Positions 25,949 through 33,918 of a stretch of 51,298 nt of DNA are shown one piece after another (position 1 is the first letter of the stretch; every line of letters begins with the position of its first letter). A program made the translations under genes and the position numbers. Location of the stretch: assembly GCA_018713055.1 (NCBI GenBank), contig DVFW01000047.1:1-51298 (forward strand), read 5' to 3'. The DNA comes from Scatavimonas merdigallinarum. Lineage in GTDB: Bacteria > Bacillota > Clostridia > Oscillospirales > Acutalibacteraceae. The notes beneath the pieces were generated by a model. The model worked only from the letters and a program-made list of their open reading frames with translations. It was not told the origin of the DNA and made no database searches.

Positions 25949-28897
25949 TCAGCAGTTCCATCTGTACGGCATATTGTACTTATTGGAAGACCCGTCCCTG
26001 ACATAATCATTATAAAAGAATACCTCCAGCTCGTCAATACGTCTGTAAAGCAGCCCCCATACGCACTGGCCGCCGGCATGGTGCCATTGAATCAATTCAG
26101 CAATCAGGTCGTCCTGATCGACTTTATTGAGATTGCGCACGCCCGTAGAGGCAAAGGTCAGATATTCGCTGGCGCAGTATCCCTGCGTTCCGTCGGATAG
26201 TTTTACCTTGTACCACTGGCTGTTTGTCTTTTCCACCACGGTTACTTTTGTATTATAAGGCATAGCCAGAATAGAGGAATAGCCTGTTCCGGGGCCGGTT
26301 CGCAGCCAAAGCCCGTCGGACGAATTGACATACGCCACAGTTGAACTGGTTGTGGAAGACGTTTCATAACAGTCAAGCAAAATCCCTTTGACAGAAGAAT
26401 CACCAAGCACACCGGCACCCAGATTATAGACCAGCATGACCAATGCATCAAACTGCTGCTGGTTAAATTTAATGTTGTTGGTCTGCATAAAATTGTTGAC
26501 CGCAGCCGTATAGGAACCGCTGTTCATAGTCTGCACCAGATAGGCATACGCTTCATCTCTGGACAGATTATTGTAAAATTGCTCCCCCGGCGTGATAACC
26601 TTGCCATAGCCCAGTGTGGGGGCACTGGTAACAAGCGGATCGTCTGTTACGGAACTTAGAAAACCCTCGTAGTCAGAATTAAGTTCTAATATTTCATCGC
26701 TTGCGCGGCGTTCGTCAAAAGATACTGTAGACGGAGATGCGACATTGGATACAAAAACAGAAGTTTTTCCATCGTTACAAGTGCTCCACGCACCATTTTT
26801 TCGGGAAAAGGCCGTTACGGTAAAACTGCCTGAAAACTTAAAGGTAATCGAGCCTTTCCAGATATAATGCCCTTTGCTGTCAAGCGTTTTGCCTGTAGCG
26901 GATACTGAATATGTTTTTCCGTTTGCCGTAAATTCAAATTTGACGGCGTCCCTGTCTGTATCTGTAATTGCAATAAAGCTGACTTTGTCGTTGAGCGTTG
27001 CCGAATTGGGTGAGGTATAAGCAAACCGGACAGGCGCCGCCTGCGTAACAGTTACAGCACAGGTTCTCACCTTGCCGGAGGCTTTTGCCGTAATGATCGC
27101 TACGCCTTCCTTTTTTGCCAGCAGATAGCCCTGGGAAGAAATGGTTGCTACGGAAGGGTCGCTTGTTGTCCATGTTGTCCCGGACGTATAGCTTTTTAAA
27201 TAAAACGATTTACTGACCGGTACGCTTGCTGTGGTATTGGATAAGTTGACATAGCCGCCGGGTGCGGCGGTTACGCGGATCGTAATCGTTTTTTTCACTG
27301 CTCCGGCAGAATCCTTTACAGTAATCACTGCACTGCCTGCGCTTTTACCTGTAACAACGCCTTTGGAACTGACCGTTGCCACAGAAGTATTGCTGCTTGC
27401 ATAAGTAACCGCCTTTCCCGCTGGCGTTGTCGTTGCCTTGATATAGGCATGGTTATTTATGTAGATAGACGTAGCCGTCGCGGAAAGCGTAATATTGCTT
27501 ACCTCTGTATTGCTTTTTACCGTTACTTTACATGTGGCATATTTCCCGCTGCCGTCCTGGGCTGTGCATGTAATGGTCGCCGTACCCGGCGCGACCGCTG
27601 TGAGCTTGCCTGTGGAAGACACCGTTGCCACTTTTGTATTGCTGGATCTCCATGCAACAGCCTTATTGGTTGCGTTAGACGGCAGTACCGTTGCAGTAAA
27701 CGAACCGCTCCTCCCCACCGGCCAGGAGATTGCGCTGGTATTCAATGTAACAGAGCTTACCTTGATTGTCGAGGCCGTAACTGTAACTTGGCAAGTGGCA
27801 TATTTCCCGCTGCCGTCCTGGGCTGTGCATGTAATGGTCGCCATACCCGGCGCGACCGCCGTGAGCTTGCCTGTGGAAGACACCGTTGCCACTTTTGTAT
27901 TGCTGGATTTCCATGCAACAGCCTTATTGGTTGCGTTAGACGGCAGTACCGTTGCGGTAAACGAACCGCTCCTCCCCACCGGCCATTTTATGGCGTTTGT
28001 ATTGAGGGTCACCTTGGAAACCGGAATTTTTGCCTCTGTAACGGTAACGGTACATTTTGCCGTTTTACCGCTTCCCTTATGCGCTGCCGTTATGACCGCG
28101 GTGCCTGCAGCCACCGCCTGCACCCTGCCGGACGCAGAAATGGTCGCCACGGAGGAATTGGAGCTTTTCCACGTAACGGCGGCCTGTGCGCCGGAAACGC
28201 TGGACATAAACGCAGTGAGCATTTTTGCTTCGCCCTTTTTAAGCGCCATAGCACTCTGCGAAAGGTAAAGCGAGCCGCTGCCGCCTGTCTGTTCAAACCA
28301 GTCGGGCGGCGCTGTGTCGGAATATGAGGGTTTGCTTACAGTGGACGAAGAGGAATCCTCCGTCTTTGGCAGTGTTATGGAAACTTCCACAAATTCCCTG
28401 GTAAGCCAACCCGTTTTGCCGTCGGACGTTTTTACCTTGACCCACGCTTCATTGCTGTTGTCCAGAACGGTTACGGTCACACCATCATTTATAACGCCCT
28501 GCGTGCTGTAGGAGGTTCCGGGGCCAGTGCGCAGGTTCAGATAATCGGTCGTTTCAGCCGTTATCTTTACGCCGCCGGCAGTATGGACCTGCAAATAATC
28601 AACGCTGCACCAGCCTGTCTTCCCGGAAGGCTCTTTTACACGAATCCAACCGTTGCTGCTTGATGACAAAAGCGTTACAGTTTTCCCCTTATCCATAGTC
28701 ATAATCGTGGAATAAGAAGCCCCTGCGCCGGAACGCAGACGCAACGCATCGGTTGTGACTGCGGTATAAGATGCGGCGGAAACCGTAATGATACTCACGG
28801 TTAATACAGAAAGTAAAATAGAAAACGCACAAAGCACCGCGGCTGTTTTTTTGCAAAACGGGCGCAGCGCTCGCCCATTTTTCATTAAACTGCGCAT
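25949..28897 (-). CDS. Secreted SH3/Big_2 protein with GH24 lysozyme-like domain
   Basis: A 982-residue exoprotein, probably a cell-wall hydrolase. Residues 1-42 are a signal peptide. Two SH3 domains (about 45-171) are followed by five Big_2 Ig-like domains (about 210-620), a beta-sandwich (about 625-718) and a GH24-like domain from about 730. The presumed catalytic Glu is E744 (DYEG), with Asp nearby and T761 in APTLGYG. A third SH3 domain (about 853-916) interrupts the lysozyme fold, which resumes with QWHHAGGQ and GLLYRRIDELEVF. The ATG at 28897 has AGGA at 5 bases; a TTG five codons upstream overlaps the GGAG. No phage genes are nearby, so a host autolysin or secreted enzyme is more likely than a prophage endolysin. 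Confidence 0.88.
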   Translation of the reverse strand: MRSLMKNGRALRPFCKKTAAVLCAFSILLSVLTVSIITVSAASYTAVTTDALRLRSGAGASYSTIMTMDKGKTVTLLSSSSNGWIRVKEPSGKTGWCSVDYLQVHTAGGVKITAETTDYLNLRTGPGTSYSTQGVINDGVTVTVLDNSNEAWVKVKTSDGKTGWLTREFVEVSITLPKTEDSSSSTVSKPSYSDTAPPDWFEQTGGSGSLYLSQSAMALKKGEAKMLTAFMSSVSGAQAAVTWKSSNSSVATISASGRVQAVAAGTAVITAAHKGSGKTAKCTVTVTEAKIPVSKVTLNTNAIKWPVGRSGSFTATVLPSNATNKAVAWKSSNTKVATVSSTGKLTAVAPGMATITCTAQDGSGKYATCQVTVTASTIKVSSVTLNTSAISWPVGRSGSFTATVLPSNATNKAVAWRSSNTKVATVSSTGKLTAVAPGTATITCTAQDGSGKYATCKVTVKSNTEVSNITLSATATSIYINNHAYIKATTTPAGKAVTYASSNTSVATVSSKGVVTGKSAGSAVITVKDSAGAVKKTITIRVTAAPGGYVNLSNTTASVPVSKSFYLKSYTSGTTWTTSDPSVATISSQGYLLAKKEGVAIITAKASGKVRTCAVTVTQAAPVRFAYTSPNSATLNDKVSFIAITDTDRDAVKFEFTANGKTYSVSATGKTLDSKGHYIWKGSITFKFSGSFTVTAFSRKNGAWSTCNDGKTSVFVSNVASPSTVSFDERRASDEILELNSDYEGFLSSVTDDPLVTSAPTLGYGKVITPGEQFYNNLSRDEAYAYLVQTMNSGSYTAAVNNFMQTNNIKFNQQQFDALVMLVYNLGAGVLGDSSVKGILLDCYETSSTTSSTVAYVNSSDGLWLRTGPGTGYSSILAMPYNTKVTVVEKTNSQWYKVKLSDGTQGYCASEYLTFASTGVRNLNKVDQDDLIAELIQWHHAGGQCVWGLLYRRIDELEVFFYNDYVRDGSSNKYNMPYRWNC
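27534..27985 (-). repeat. Two near-identical Big_2 coding repeats
   Basis: Bases 27534-27724 and 27795-27985 (191 bases each, offset 261 bases or 87 codons) differ at four positions by my count. They encode the second and third Ig-like domains. The in-frame period and low divergence point to a recent tandem duplication or gene conversion. Confidence 0.9.
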
Positions 28898-29395
28898 ATT
28901 ATCCTGCTCCAATCGCTATATTTGTTCATTGCTTTTATTACTGAAAAATTATTCCGGCTTTTATTATACTCTTCGCCTGAAAAAATGACAAGTTTTTTAT
29001 TATACTATCTGTAATTTAAGTAGAATTGCCTATAAATGTGTATCAGATTATTACATAAGTTACAAAATTGATACCTTCATTTTCTAATTTTTCCAAATCT
29101 TTTTTCTAATATGGAAAATACACATGCGCAAAGGTATTCAATTTTTGCGAATATAAAAAGGATGTCTGAGTTTGCCATTTGACAAAATGTTGAGAGAAAT
29201 TTTTCAAATTTTCTTTTTTACTTCTTAATACGGGAATGTTTTTAAAATGCCAAAAAAGAGGAAAAGAAAAAACCACAACCTTGATAAAAGATTGCAGCTT
29301 TCAAAATCAGTTTCTATTCTGTTCGTTGTTTTTATTCGGCTATCCGTATATAATGATACCGTTAGACTTTGTTTTAAGGAAAGGACGGATTAAAT
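28898..29395. other. AT-rich intergenic stretch
   Basis: Nearly 500 bases between the lysozyme-like gene and the frameshifted HTH gene. It is markedly richer in A/T than the flanking genes. A perfect TTGACA occurs near 29179, but no -10 element sits at a good distance. Apart from the promoter at 29326-29354 I see no gene or structured RNA. Confidence 0.6.
29326..29354 (+). promoter_or_regulatory. Putative promoter of the frameshifted HTH gene
   Basis: TTGTTT (29326-29331), a 17-base spacer and consensus TATAAT (29349-29354), 41 bases before the ATG at 29396. Its position supports that ATG, not the upstream ORF in the other frame, as the original start. Confidence 0.6.
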
Positions 29396-29607
29396 ATGAA
29401 ATATATGTCCTGCCCCCAAGCAGCGAAAAATGGAGCATTTCTGAACGACGGGTACAGAAGCGATGCGAGGAAAACGGCATACCCGGCGTTTCTAAAATTG
29501 GCTATATGTGGCTGATACCAAAGGACGCAGAAAAGCCAGATAATGGTAGACGTAAATCGAACAGGCAGCAAACCAAAACTGAAATATTTCCTGATGAACA
29601 TTATTAG
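29396..29607 (+). pseudogene. Frameshifted small helix-turn-helix DNA-binding protein
   Basis: The ATG at 29396 has AAGGAAAGGACGG upstream and begins MKYMSCPQAA. After about ten codons the reading must change frame near 29420-29430 to continue as EKWSISERRVQKRCEENGIP, then GVSKIGYMWLIPKDAEKPDN. Joined, this is a typical 70-residue single-domain HTH protein of the kind common in Clostridia accessory DNA. One missing base is the simplest explanation. A sequencing error or programmed frameshift cannot be excluded. The helix-turn-helix and the IPKDAEKP tail are otherwise intact, so the lesion may be recent. Confidence 0.72.
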
Positions 29608-29637
29608 TTAGATTGTAACATCATTACCAAACCAACA

Positions 29638-29658
29638 GTTGAATTAAGCATATTCAAC
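29638..29658 (+). promoter_or_regulatory. Palindrome upstream of the XRE regulator, candidate operator
   Basis: GTTGAAT (29638-29644) and ATTCAAC (29652-29658) form a perfect inverted repeat with a 7-base centre, about 60 bases before the XRE start. Many XRE regulators bind such sites near their own promoters; binding here is inference. Confidence 0.4.
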
Positions 29659-29719
29659 CGATAGTTCGTGTTAAAAAATAGAAAATAGGCGTATTGTAAT
29701 GGTGAAAGGAGAATCCTCA

Positions 29720-30559
29720 ATGAATCAAATAGAAACAGGGAAATTTATTGCGAAATGCCGCAAAGAGAAAAAATTAACGCAAGCACAACTCGCAGAAAAG
29801 CTAAACATTACAGATAGAGCTGTATCCAAATGGGAAACAGGAAAAAGTATGCCAGACGCATCTATTATGTTAGAACTTTGCAAAATACTCGGAATTACAG
29901 TAAATGAGTTGTTGAGTGGAGAGAAGGTTAATATGGATAGTTTGGAGAAAAAAGCCGATGAAAATTTAATTGCCTTAAAAAGAAAGGACGAAAATAATCT
30001 AGCAGAAAATGTAGTTATTTCAGTGCTATTTTCAATAACACTTTTGATTGGGATAATGGTATGCGGTATTTGCAATATTGCAATATCCGGCAATCTATCG
30101 TGGTCACTTGTTCCGATGGCTTCCATTGTGTTTGCATGGGTTATATCTTTCCCAAGTATTATGTTTGGAAAAAAGGGAATTATAAAGAGCTTAATATCAT
30201 TAAGTGTTTTTGTCATACCGTACATATATTTGCTTAGCCGAATTTTAAAGGTAAAAGAATTATTCCAACTTGGGGCGGCAATATCATTGATTTCTCTTGT
30301 GTTTTTGTGGATAATATTTGCGGTTTTTTGTCGTATTGGCAAAACAAGAAAATTAGTTGCTTTAGGAATAACAGCATTGTTGATTGTTCCATTTGTAATT
30401 ATTATCAATGTTCTACTTTTTAAAATGATAGAAACACCTATTTTTGATGTATGGGATTTTATGTCAATCATCATACTGCTGATGTTAGCGATGGTTTTCT
30501 TTATTTGTGACTATGCAGAGAAAAAAGGATTGTTGAAAAGGAAGTCAAAAAAGCTCTAA
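29720..30559 (+). CDS. XRE-family regulator fused to a membrane domain
   Basis: A 279-residue protein. The N-terminal XRE helix-turn-helix (about 5-60) has KKLTQAQLAEKLNITDRAVS and KWETGKSMPD, typical of the Firmicutes branch. A short linker leads to six hydrophobic helices (about 96-120, 126-146, 155-175, 182-205, 212-235, 244-262) and a basic end. Such fusions are thought to be membrane-tethered regulators; the signal and targets are unknown. The ATG at 29720 has AAAGGAG at about 9 bases. The gene is AT-rich with heavy use of A/T-ending codons (ATA, TTA), unlike its neighbours, which suggests transfer. It is not next to a recombinase or a toxin gene. Confidence 0.87.
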   Translation: MNQIETGKFIAKCRKEKKLTQAQLAEKLNITDRAVSKWETGKSMPDASIMLELCKILGITVNELLSGEKVNMDSLEKKADENLIALKRKDENNLAENVVISVLFSITLLIGIMVCGICNIAISGNLSWSLVPMASIVFAWVISFPSIMFGKKGIIKSLISLSVFVIPYIYLLSRILKVKELFQLGAAISLISLVFLWIIFAVFCRIGKTRKLVALGITALLIVPFVIIINVLLFKMIETPIFDVWDFMSIIILLMLAMVFFICDYAEKKGLLKRKSKKL

Positions 30560-30900
30560 ATAGATAATTAAACGACAAATACTGTCCGTCCAACGGAAAT
30601 AAAAAACCGTTGTTTGGCGGCTAAATTTCCACGCATATAAACAAAATGTAAATAAGCGACCTAACGTCTGCCTATAAAGATGAACATACATATCCTTTAG
30701 TATGTCCTAATAACTTATATTACCAAACGCCTATGCAGTTTTACAACTTGCATGGGCGTTTGCTGTAATATCCCCTTACTGGGAAGAAAGGGGGTAAATT
30801 AAATGATTTATTCAGAAGAATACAAGGAGAGCATATCGAATATGCCTTCCTTATCGGCGCGCTAAAAGAAGATACGCCCCTGCTTTTATGTTATGGCCCG
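30560..30900. other. Intergenic debris with hairpins
   Basis: A stretch between the XRE gene and the convergent membrane protein gene. It holds a hairpin with 13-base arms (30725-30737 and 30749-30761, one G-T pair) and a short CCCCTT/AAGGGG hairpin. A ribosome-binding site (AAAGGGGG) precedes a 20-codon ORF at 30802-30864. Another open frame across 30790-30900 reads NDLFRRIQGEHIEYAFLIGA, which looks protein-like but has no start and runs into the neighbouring gene. This may be the remnant of a lost mobile element. Confidence 0.4.
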
Positions 30901-31446
30901 CTAACGCACATTTTTAAACAGTTTTTTACGCCACACCTGAATATAAACCGTAATCAGGCGCGTTGCGGCAATATCGTAAACAATAAAAAATAAATTGCCA
31001 AACAGCAAAAATACAAGCGGCAGATAAACGCCGCCAAGTGTAAAGGCTTCTTTTGGAACAGAAAGCAGATAGATTCCCACATAAAACGCCGCAACCATAC
31101 ACAGATTGAAAACACCGCATTTAACCGCGCGCTGCCCCCATCTTGTGGAAATCGTTTCTATTTTTGCCTTTAAAATGGGATAAAAACCGAAAAAAAGCAT
31201 ATAATACAAGGCCGCTTCTTTGTCACCTGCAAAAAAGACAGACGCCAGTGCAACCGCTGCAAATACCGCCCAAGCCCAACCCGCGCCGAGCTCAATGACG
31301 ACGGCTGCAAGCAAAAAACCTGCCAGTGCGGGGCAGGCGTATGTTCCAATGGGAATAAACCCTGTTATCAGCATAATTACAAGGCTTACCGCCGCAATCA
31401 CGCCGCCAAAGGCAATTTGATAGCTGCTCGTAACACCGTTTTTCAT
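30901..31446 (-). CDS. Small multi-pass membrane protein, function unknown
   Basis: A 181-residue protein with five or six hydrophobic helices (about 10-30, 35-55, 58-75, 80-92, 105-125, 138-160) and a basic C-terminus. The repeating small-residue helices and the FFGFYPILKAKIE segment recall the substrate-binding S components of ECF transporters, but I cannot assign one. The ATG at 31446 is used; the codon before it is an in-frame GTG. A terminator separates it from the J-domain gene upstream. Confidence 0.72.
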   Translation of the reverse strand: MKNGVTSSYQIAFGGVIAAVSLVIMLITGFIPIGTYACPALAGFLLAAVVIELGAGWAWAVFAAVALASVFFAGDKEAALYYMLFFGFYPILKAKIETISTRWGQRAVKCGVFNLCMVAAFYVGIYLLSVPKEAFTLGGVYLPLVFLLFGNLFFIVYDIAATRLITVYIQVWRKKLFKNVR

Positions 31447-31481
31447 CACGTACCCGTTCCCTTCCGCTGTTTAAAAGTAAA

Positions 31482-31506
31482 AAAGGAACGCAAAAAGCGC
31501 TCCCTT
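31482..31506 (-). terminator. Terminator after the J-domain gene
   Basis: Read on the minus strand, AAGGGAGCGC and GCGTTCCTTT pair over ten positions (two G-T pairs) around a five-base loop, followed by a run of T. It lies 23 bases past the J-domain stop and should end the DUF5685/J-domain transcript. Confidence 0.7.
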
Positions 31507-31528
31507 ACGCACCAACACGCCGTAACCG

Positions 31529-32155
31529 TCAACAGCATGAGATCAGATCTCCGCCCATACACTCACAGCAGCAGTCGGCACAGCACAGACCCGAGCATAA
31601 ATCACAGGTGGAGCAGCCGCCGCCCGCCGCAGGCGACGTATTGTAACCGCCGTACTGGCCGCTTCTTCTGCTTTGCACATAATTAAACGCCTGCCGGTAT
31701 TCCATATTGCCGGGCTCCATCGCACAGGCCCGCTGCATATGATTGAAGGCTTCTTCTCCCCAGCCCTTCTTCAACAGCACTGTTCCCTTCAGAAAGTACC
31801 ATTCGGCGTCGCGCGCAGAGGAGGGCACGCCATCGAGAATCTGCTCTGCGTCGGCAAGCCTTCCGTTTTTAATGAGCATACGGACGTCGGTATATTTTGA
31901 ACCGGAGGTATAGCCCGCGCCATACCCTGCATAACCTGTATTTCCACCCGGCTGCGTATTCCCGCTTTTGCGCGCCTCCATAATGGTATCGTAGGCTTCG
32001 TTGATTTCCTTCATCTTTTCAGAGGCGACGTCCGCAAGCGGGCTTTCCGCGTAATTATCCGGATGGTATTTTTTTGCAAGATTTCTGTATGCGGTTTTGA
32101 TTTCATCGTCGGTTGCATCCCTGGAAACACCCAGAGTCTGATACGGATCCTGCAT
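31529..32155 (-). CDS. J-domain protein with TPR-like region and Cys-rich tail
   Basis: A 208-residue DnaJ-type co-chaperone. The J domain occupies residues 3-62 with HPD at 31-33, which stimulates the Hsp70 ATPase. A Gly/Tyr-rich linker (68-87) leads to helical repeats (about 88-160) of TPR style (AEWYFLKGTVLLKKGWGEEA). The last 28 residues hold eleven cysteines in close clusters (CSTCDLC, CCADCCCEC, SCC), unlike the zinc finger of classical DnaJ. It begins 43 bases after the DUF5685 gene on the same strand, with no terminator between. The tail could bind metal or be disulfide-linked; this is inference. Confidence 0.87.
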   Translation of the reverse strand: MQDPYQTLGVSRDATDDEIKTAYRNLAKKYHPDNYAESPLADVASEKMKEINEAYDTIMEARKSGNTQPGGNTGYAGYGAGYTSGSKYTDVRMLIKNGRLADAEQILDGVPSSARDAEWYFLKGTVLLKKGWGEEAFNHMQRACAMEPGNMEYRQAFNYVQSRRSGQYGGYNTSPAAGGGCSTCDLCSGLCCADCCCECMGGDLISCC

Positions 32156-32198
32156 AGAATTCTCTTATCCCCTTTAATATCCCTTTATTATTTTCCCC

Positions 32199-33095
32199 TT
32201 ACGCCTGCGCTTTATCCGCCGTCGGCGTAAGTCCCTTTTTTTCAAACAGCACCTTGCGCTGCATTTGCGGCATACCCTTTTCCACAATGTTTTCCAATAT
32301 TTCCCGAAATACGGAAAATTCCATTAAATAAAAGGCGGAAAGCAGCATGCTGGCGTTTAAATTGAGCACTTCGTTACAATACAGGCTCACCTTATACGGC
32401 GCAGCCTGCAAATCTTTCCCCGCAATATCGTGCACAAACGGGTTAAAACCGCCGCGTTTTTGATCTTTTTCCAGATCGTCGGCCGCGTCTATCAGGTATA
32501 CCCATTTGCCAAGATAATAGCCAAACTGCCCGTACACCCGGGTTTGCGTCTGGTCTTTTGCCAACCGCTCCATCAATTTTTGCAGCATAACCGCCGTAGG
32601 GTGCGCTGCGCAATCCACCGAGCAGGCCGGATCTTTTTCCGCCTGCAGCTGGGCGGTAAACATTTCAGAGACAACTTTATCCATTTCCGCATAGCCTGCA
32701 AGCGCCTTTTTGCGCCAATGTGCGGCAAACGGCCTGAGCATTTTTTTGAGCAGTGCCTTTATTTTTGCACTGTCGCTGATATCGTCAAGCAGTTTGTAAT
32801 AAAATGTAAAGACAGCCAATGCGGCGGCATCCCTGAGGGCGTCCTGCCCGCCGGCGCAATAGTTGCATTTTTTTGTGGGATTAAACGGGCAACGCCCTTT
32901 CTGAAACTGCGGGCAACTGCCGGAAAGACTCATCTGCACCATTGCATAAAACGTACAGTCGTAGCTTAAAATCAACCGGGAAAACACGCCGTAATCTTTG
33001 CCAAGCCGCCTGCAAAGGCTGCAGTATACACCCCTGTATGCTTCAAATTCTTTTATGCGCAGGTCAGGCTTGTCGGGCAAAATATATCCAAACAA
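32199..33095 (-). CDS. DUF5685 family protein
   Basis: A 298-residue helical protein of unknown function, recognised as DUF5685 from MFGYILPDKPDLRIKEFEAY and YCSLCRRLGKDYG. Cysteine pairs are at C25-x2-C28 and C61, C69, C77-x2-C80. Two aspartate clusters, DDISD (104-108) and DAADDLEKD (203-211) followed by GGFNPF, sit about 100 residues apart, as in head-to-head isoprenoid synthases. No membrane segment or signal peptide is evident. The start is TTG at 33095, which matches the family N-terminus; AGGTG lies about 10 bases upstream. It is followed by the J-domain gene. Confidence 0.8.
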   Translation of the reverse strand: MFGYILPDKPDLRIKEFEAYRGVYCSLCRRLGKDYGVFSRLILSYDCTFYAMVQMSLSGSCPQFQKGRCPFNPTKKCNYCAGGQDALRDAAALAVFTFYYKLLDDISDSAKIKALLKKMLRPFAAHWRKKALAGYAEMDKVVSEMFTAQLQAEKDPACSVDCAAHPTAVMLQKLMERLAKDQTQTRVYGQFGYYLGKWVYLIDAADDLEKDQKRGGFNPFVHDIAGKDLQAAPYKVSLYCNEVLNLNASMLLSAFYLMEFSVFREILENIVEKGMPQMQRKVLFEKKGLTPTADKAQA

Positions 33096-33191
33096 GGGCG
33101 GCGGTCACCTACCTATTATTTTCTTCCTATTATTCTACATTATTTTTGGACGATTAAAATTAACTAATTGTAAATTTTAGAGGATTTTTTC

Positions 33192-33220
33192 TTGTAATAT
33201 GCCCGTTAAAAAACTATAAT
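33192..33220 (+). promoter_or_regulatory. Promoter of the HAD hydrolase gene
   Basis: TTGTAA (33192-33197), a 17-base spacer and consensus TATAAT (33215-33220), 29 bases before the ATG at 33250. Confidence 0.75.
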
Positions 33221-33249
33221 GTTACAGGAACACATCTGTGGGGTGCGCT

Positions 33250-33807
33250 ATGAACGTATATGATTTTGACAAAACCATCTACAAGGGCGACAGTACCGCC
33301 GATTTTTATCTTTTCTGCCTTTCACGTCACCGGCGCGTATGGCGGTATGTGCCAAACGCCGTTTGGGGAGCGGTACGCCATTATGTGCTGCGCAACTGCT
33401 CAAAAACAGAATTTAAAGAGCAGATGTACACCTTTTTGCGCGCGGCGGATTATCAAACGGATGTTCCGGCCTTTTGGGACGGGCACGTCCATAAAATCCA
33501 GAGCTGGTATAAAGCACAGCAACGCCCGGACGACGTGGTGATTTCCGCTTCGCCGCGTTTTTTGCTGGAACCTGTGTGCGCGCGGCTGGGGATTCGTTTT
33601 CTGATTGCCTCTGAGGTTGACGGAAAAACCGGCGTTTACACAGGGAAAAACTGCCATGGCAGCGAAAAGGCGCGCCGTTTTCATGCGGTCTTCCCAAACG
33701 GAAAAATCGAACGGTTTTATTCAGACTCGCAAAGCGACCGGCCGCTTGCGCTTTTGGCGCGGCAAGGCTTTCTTGTTCGCCGCGGGAAAATCATTCCATG
33801 GCAATAG
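33250..33807 (+). CDS. HAD-superfamily phosphatase (subfamily IB, SerB-like)
   Basis: A 185-residue hydrolase. Motif I is DFDKT (5-9), in which D5 is the nucleophile and D7 the acid. Motif II is SASP near 100, and a late acidic motif (YSDSQSD) closes the active site. The helical cap is in the first half. The layout fits PSP-like HAD-IB enzymes; the substrate is unknown. The ATG at 33250 matches the family start and has GGGGTG at 6 bases. Confidence 0.85.
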   Translation: MNVYDFDKTIYKGDSTADFYLFCLSRHRRVWRYVPNAVWGAVRHYVLRNCSKTEFKEQMYTFLRAADYQTDVPAFWDGHVHKIQSWYKAQQRPDDVVISASPRFLLEPVCARLGIRFLIASEVDGKTGVYTGKNCHGSEKARRFHAVFPNGKIERFYSDSQSDRPLALLARQGFLVRRGKIIPWQ

Positions 33808-33918
33808 CGCCCCGCCGGAAACGCCGTTTTTGCCCCGGGCGGAAAAGCGGCAAAAATAAAAGGCCTGCGCCCGGCAAAGCGGGCAGGATATAATAAAACA
33901 GGATGGAGGAAAAACTTT

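Noticed and set aside
27534..27985. Spaced repeats considered as a CRISPR-like array
   Set aside because: There are only two units, each 191 bases, in frame and coding for Ig-like domains.
27495..28268. Long open frame on the plus strand, antisense to the Big_2 repeats
   Set aside because: It mirrors the repetitive Thr/Ser/Val codons of the real gene, has no ribosome-binding site and shows no protein family.
25949..28897. Lysozyme-like gene as a sign of a prophage
   Set aside because: It has a signal peptide and Ig-like domains, and no holin, tail, capsid or integrase genes are near.
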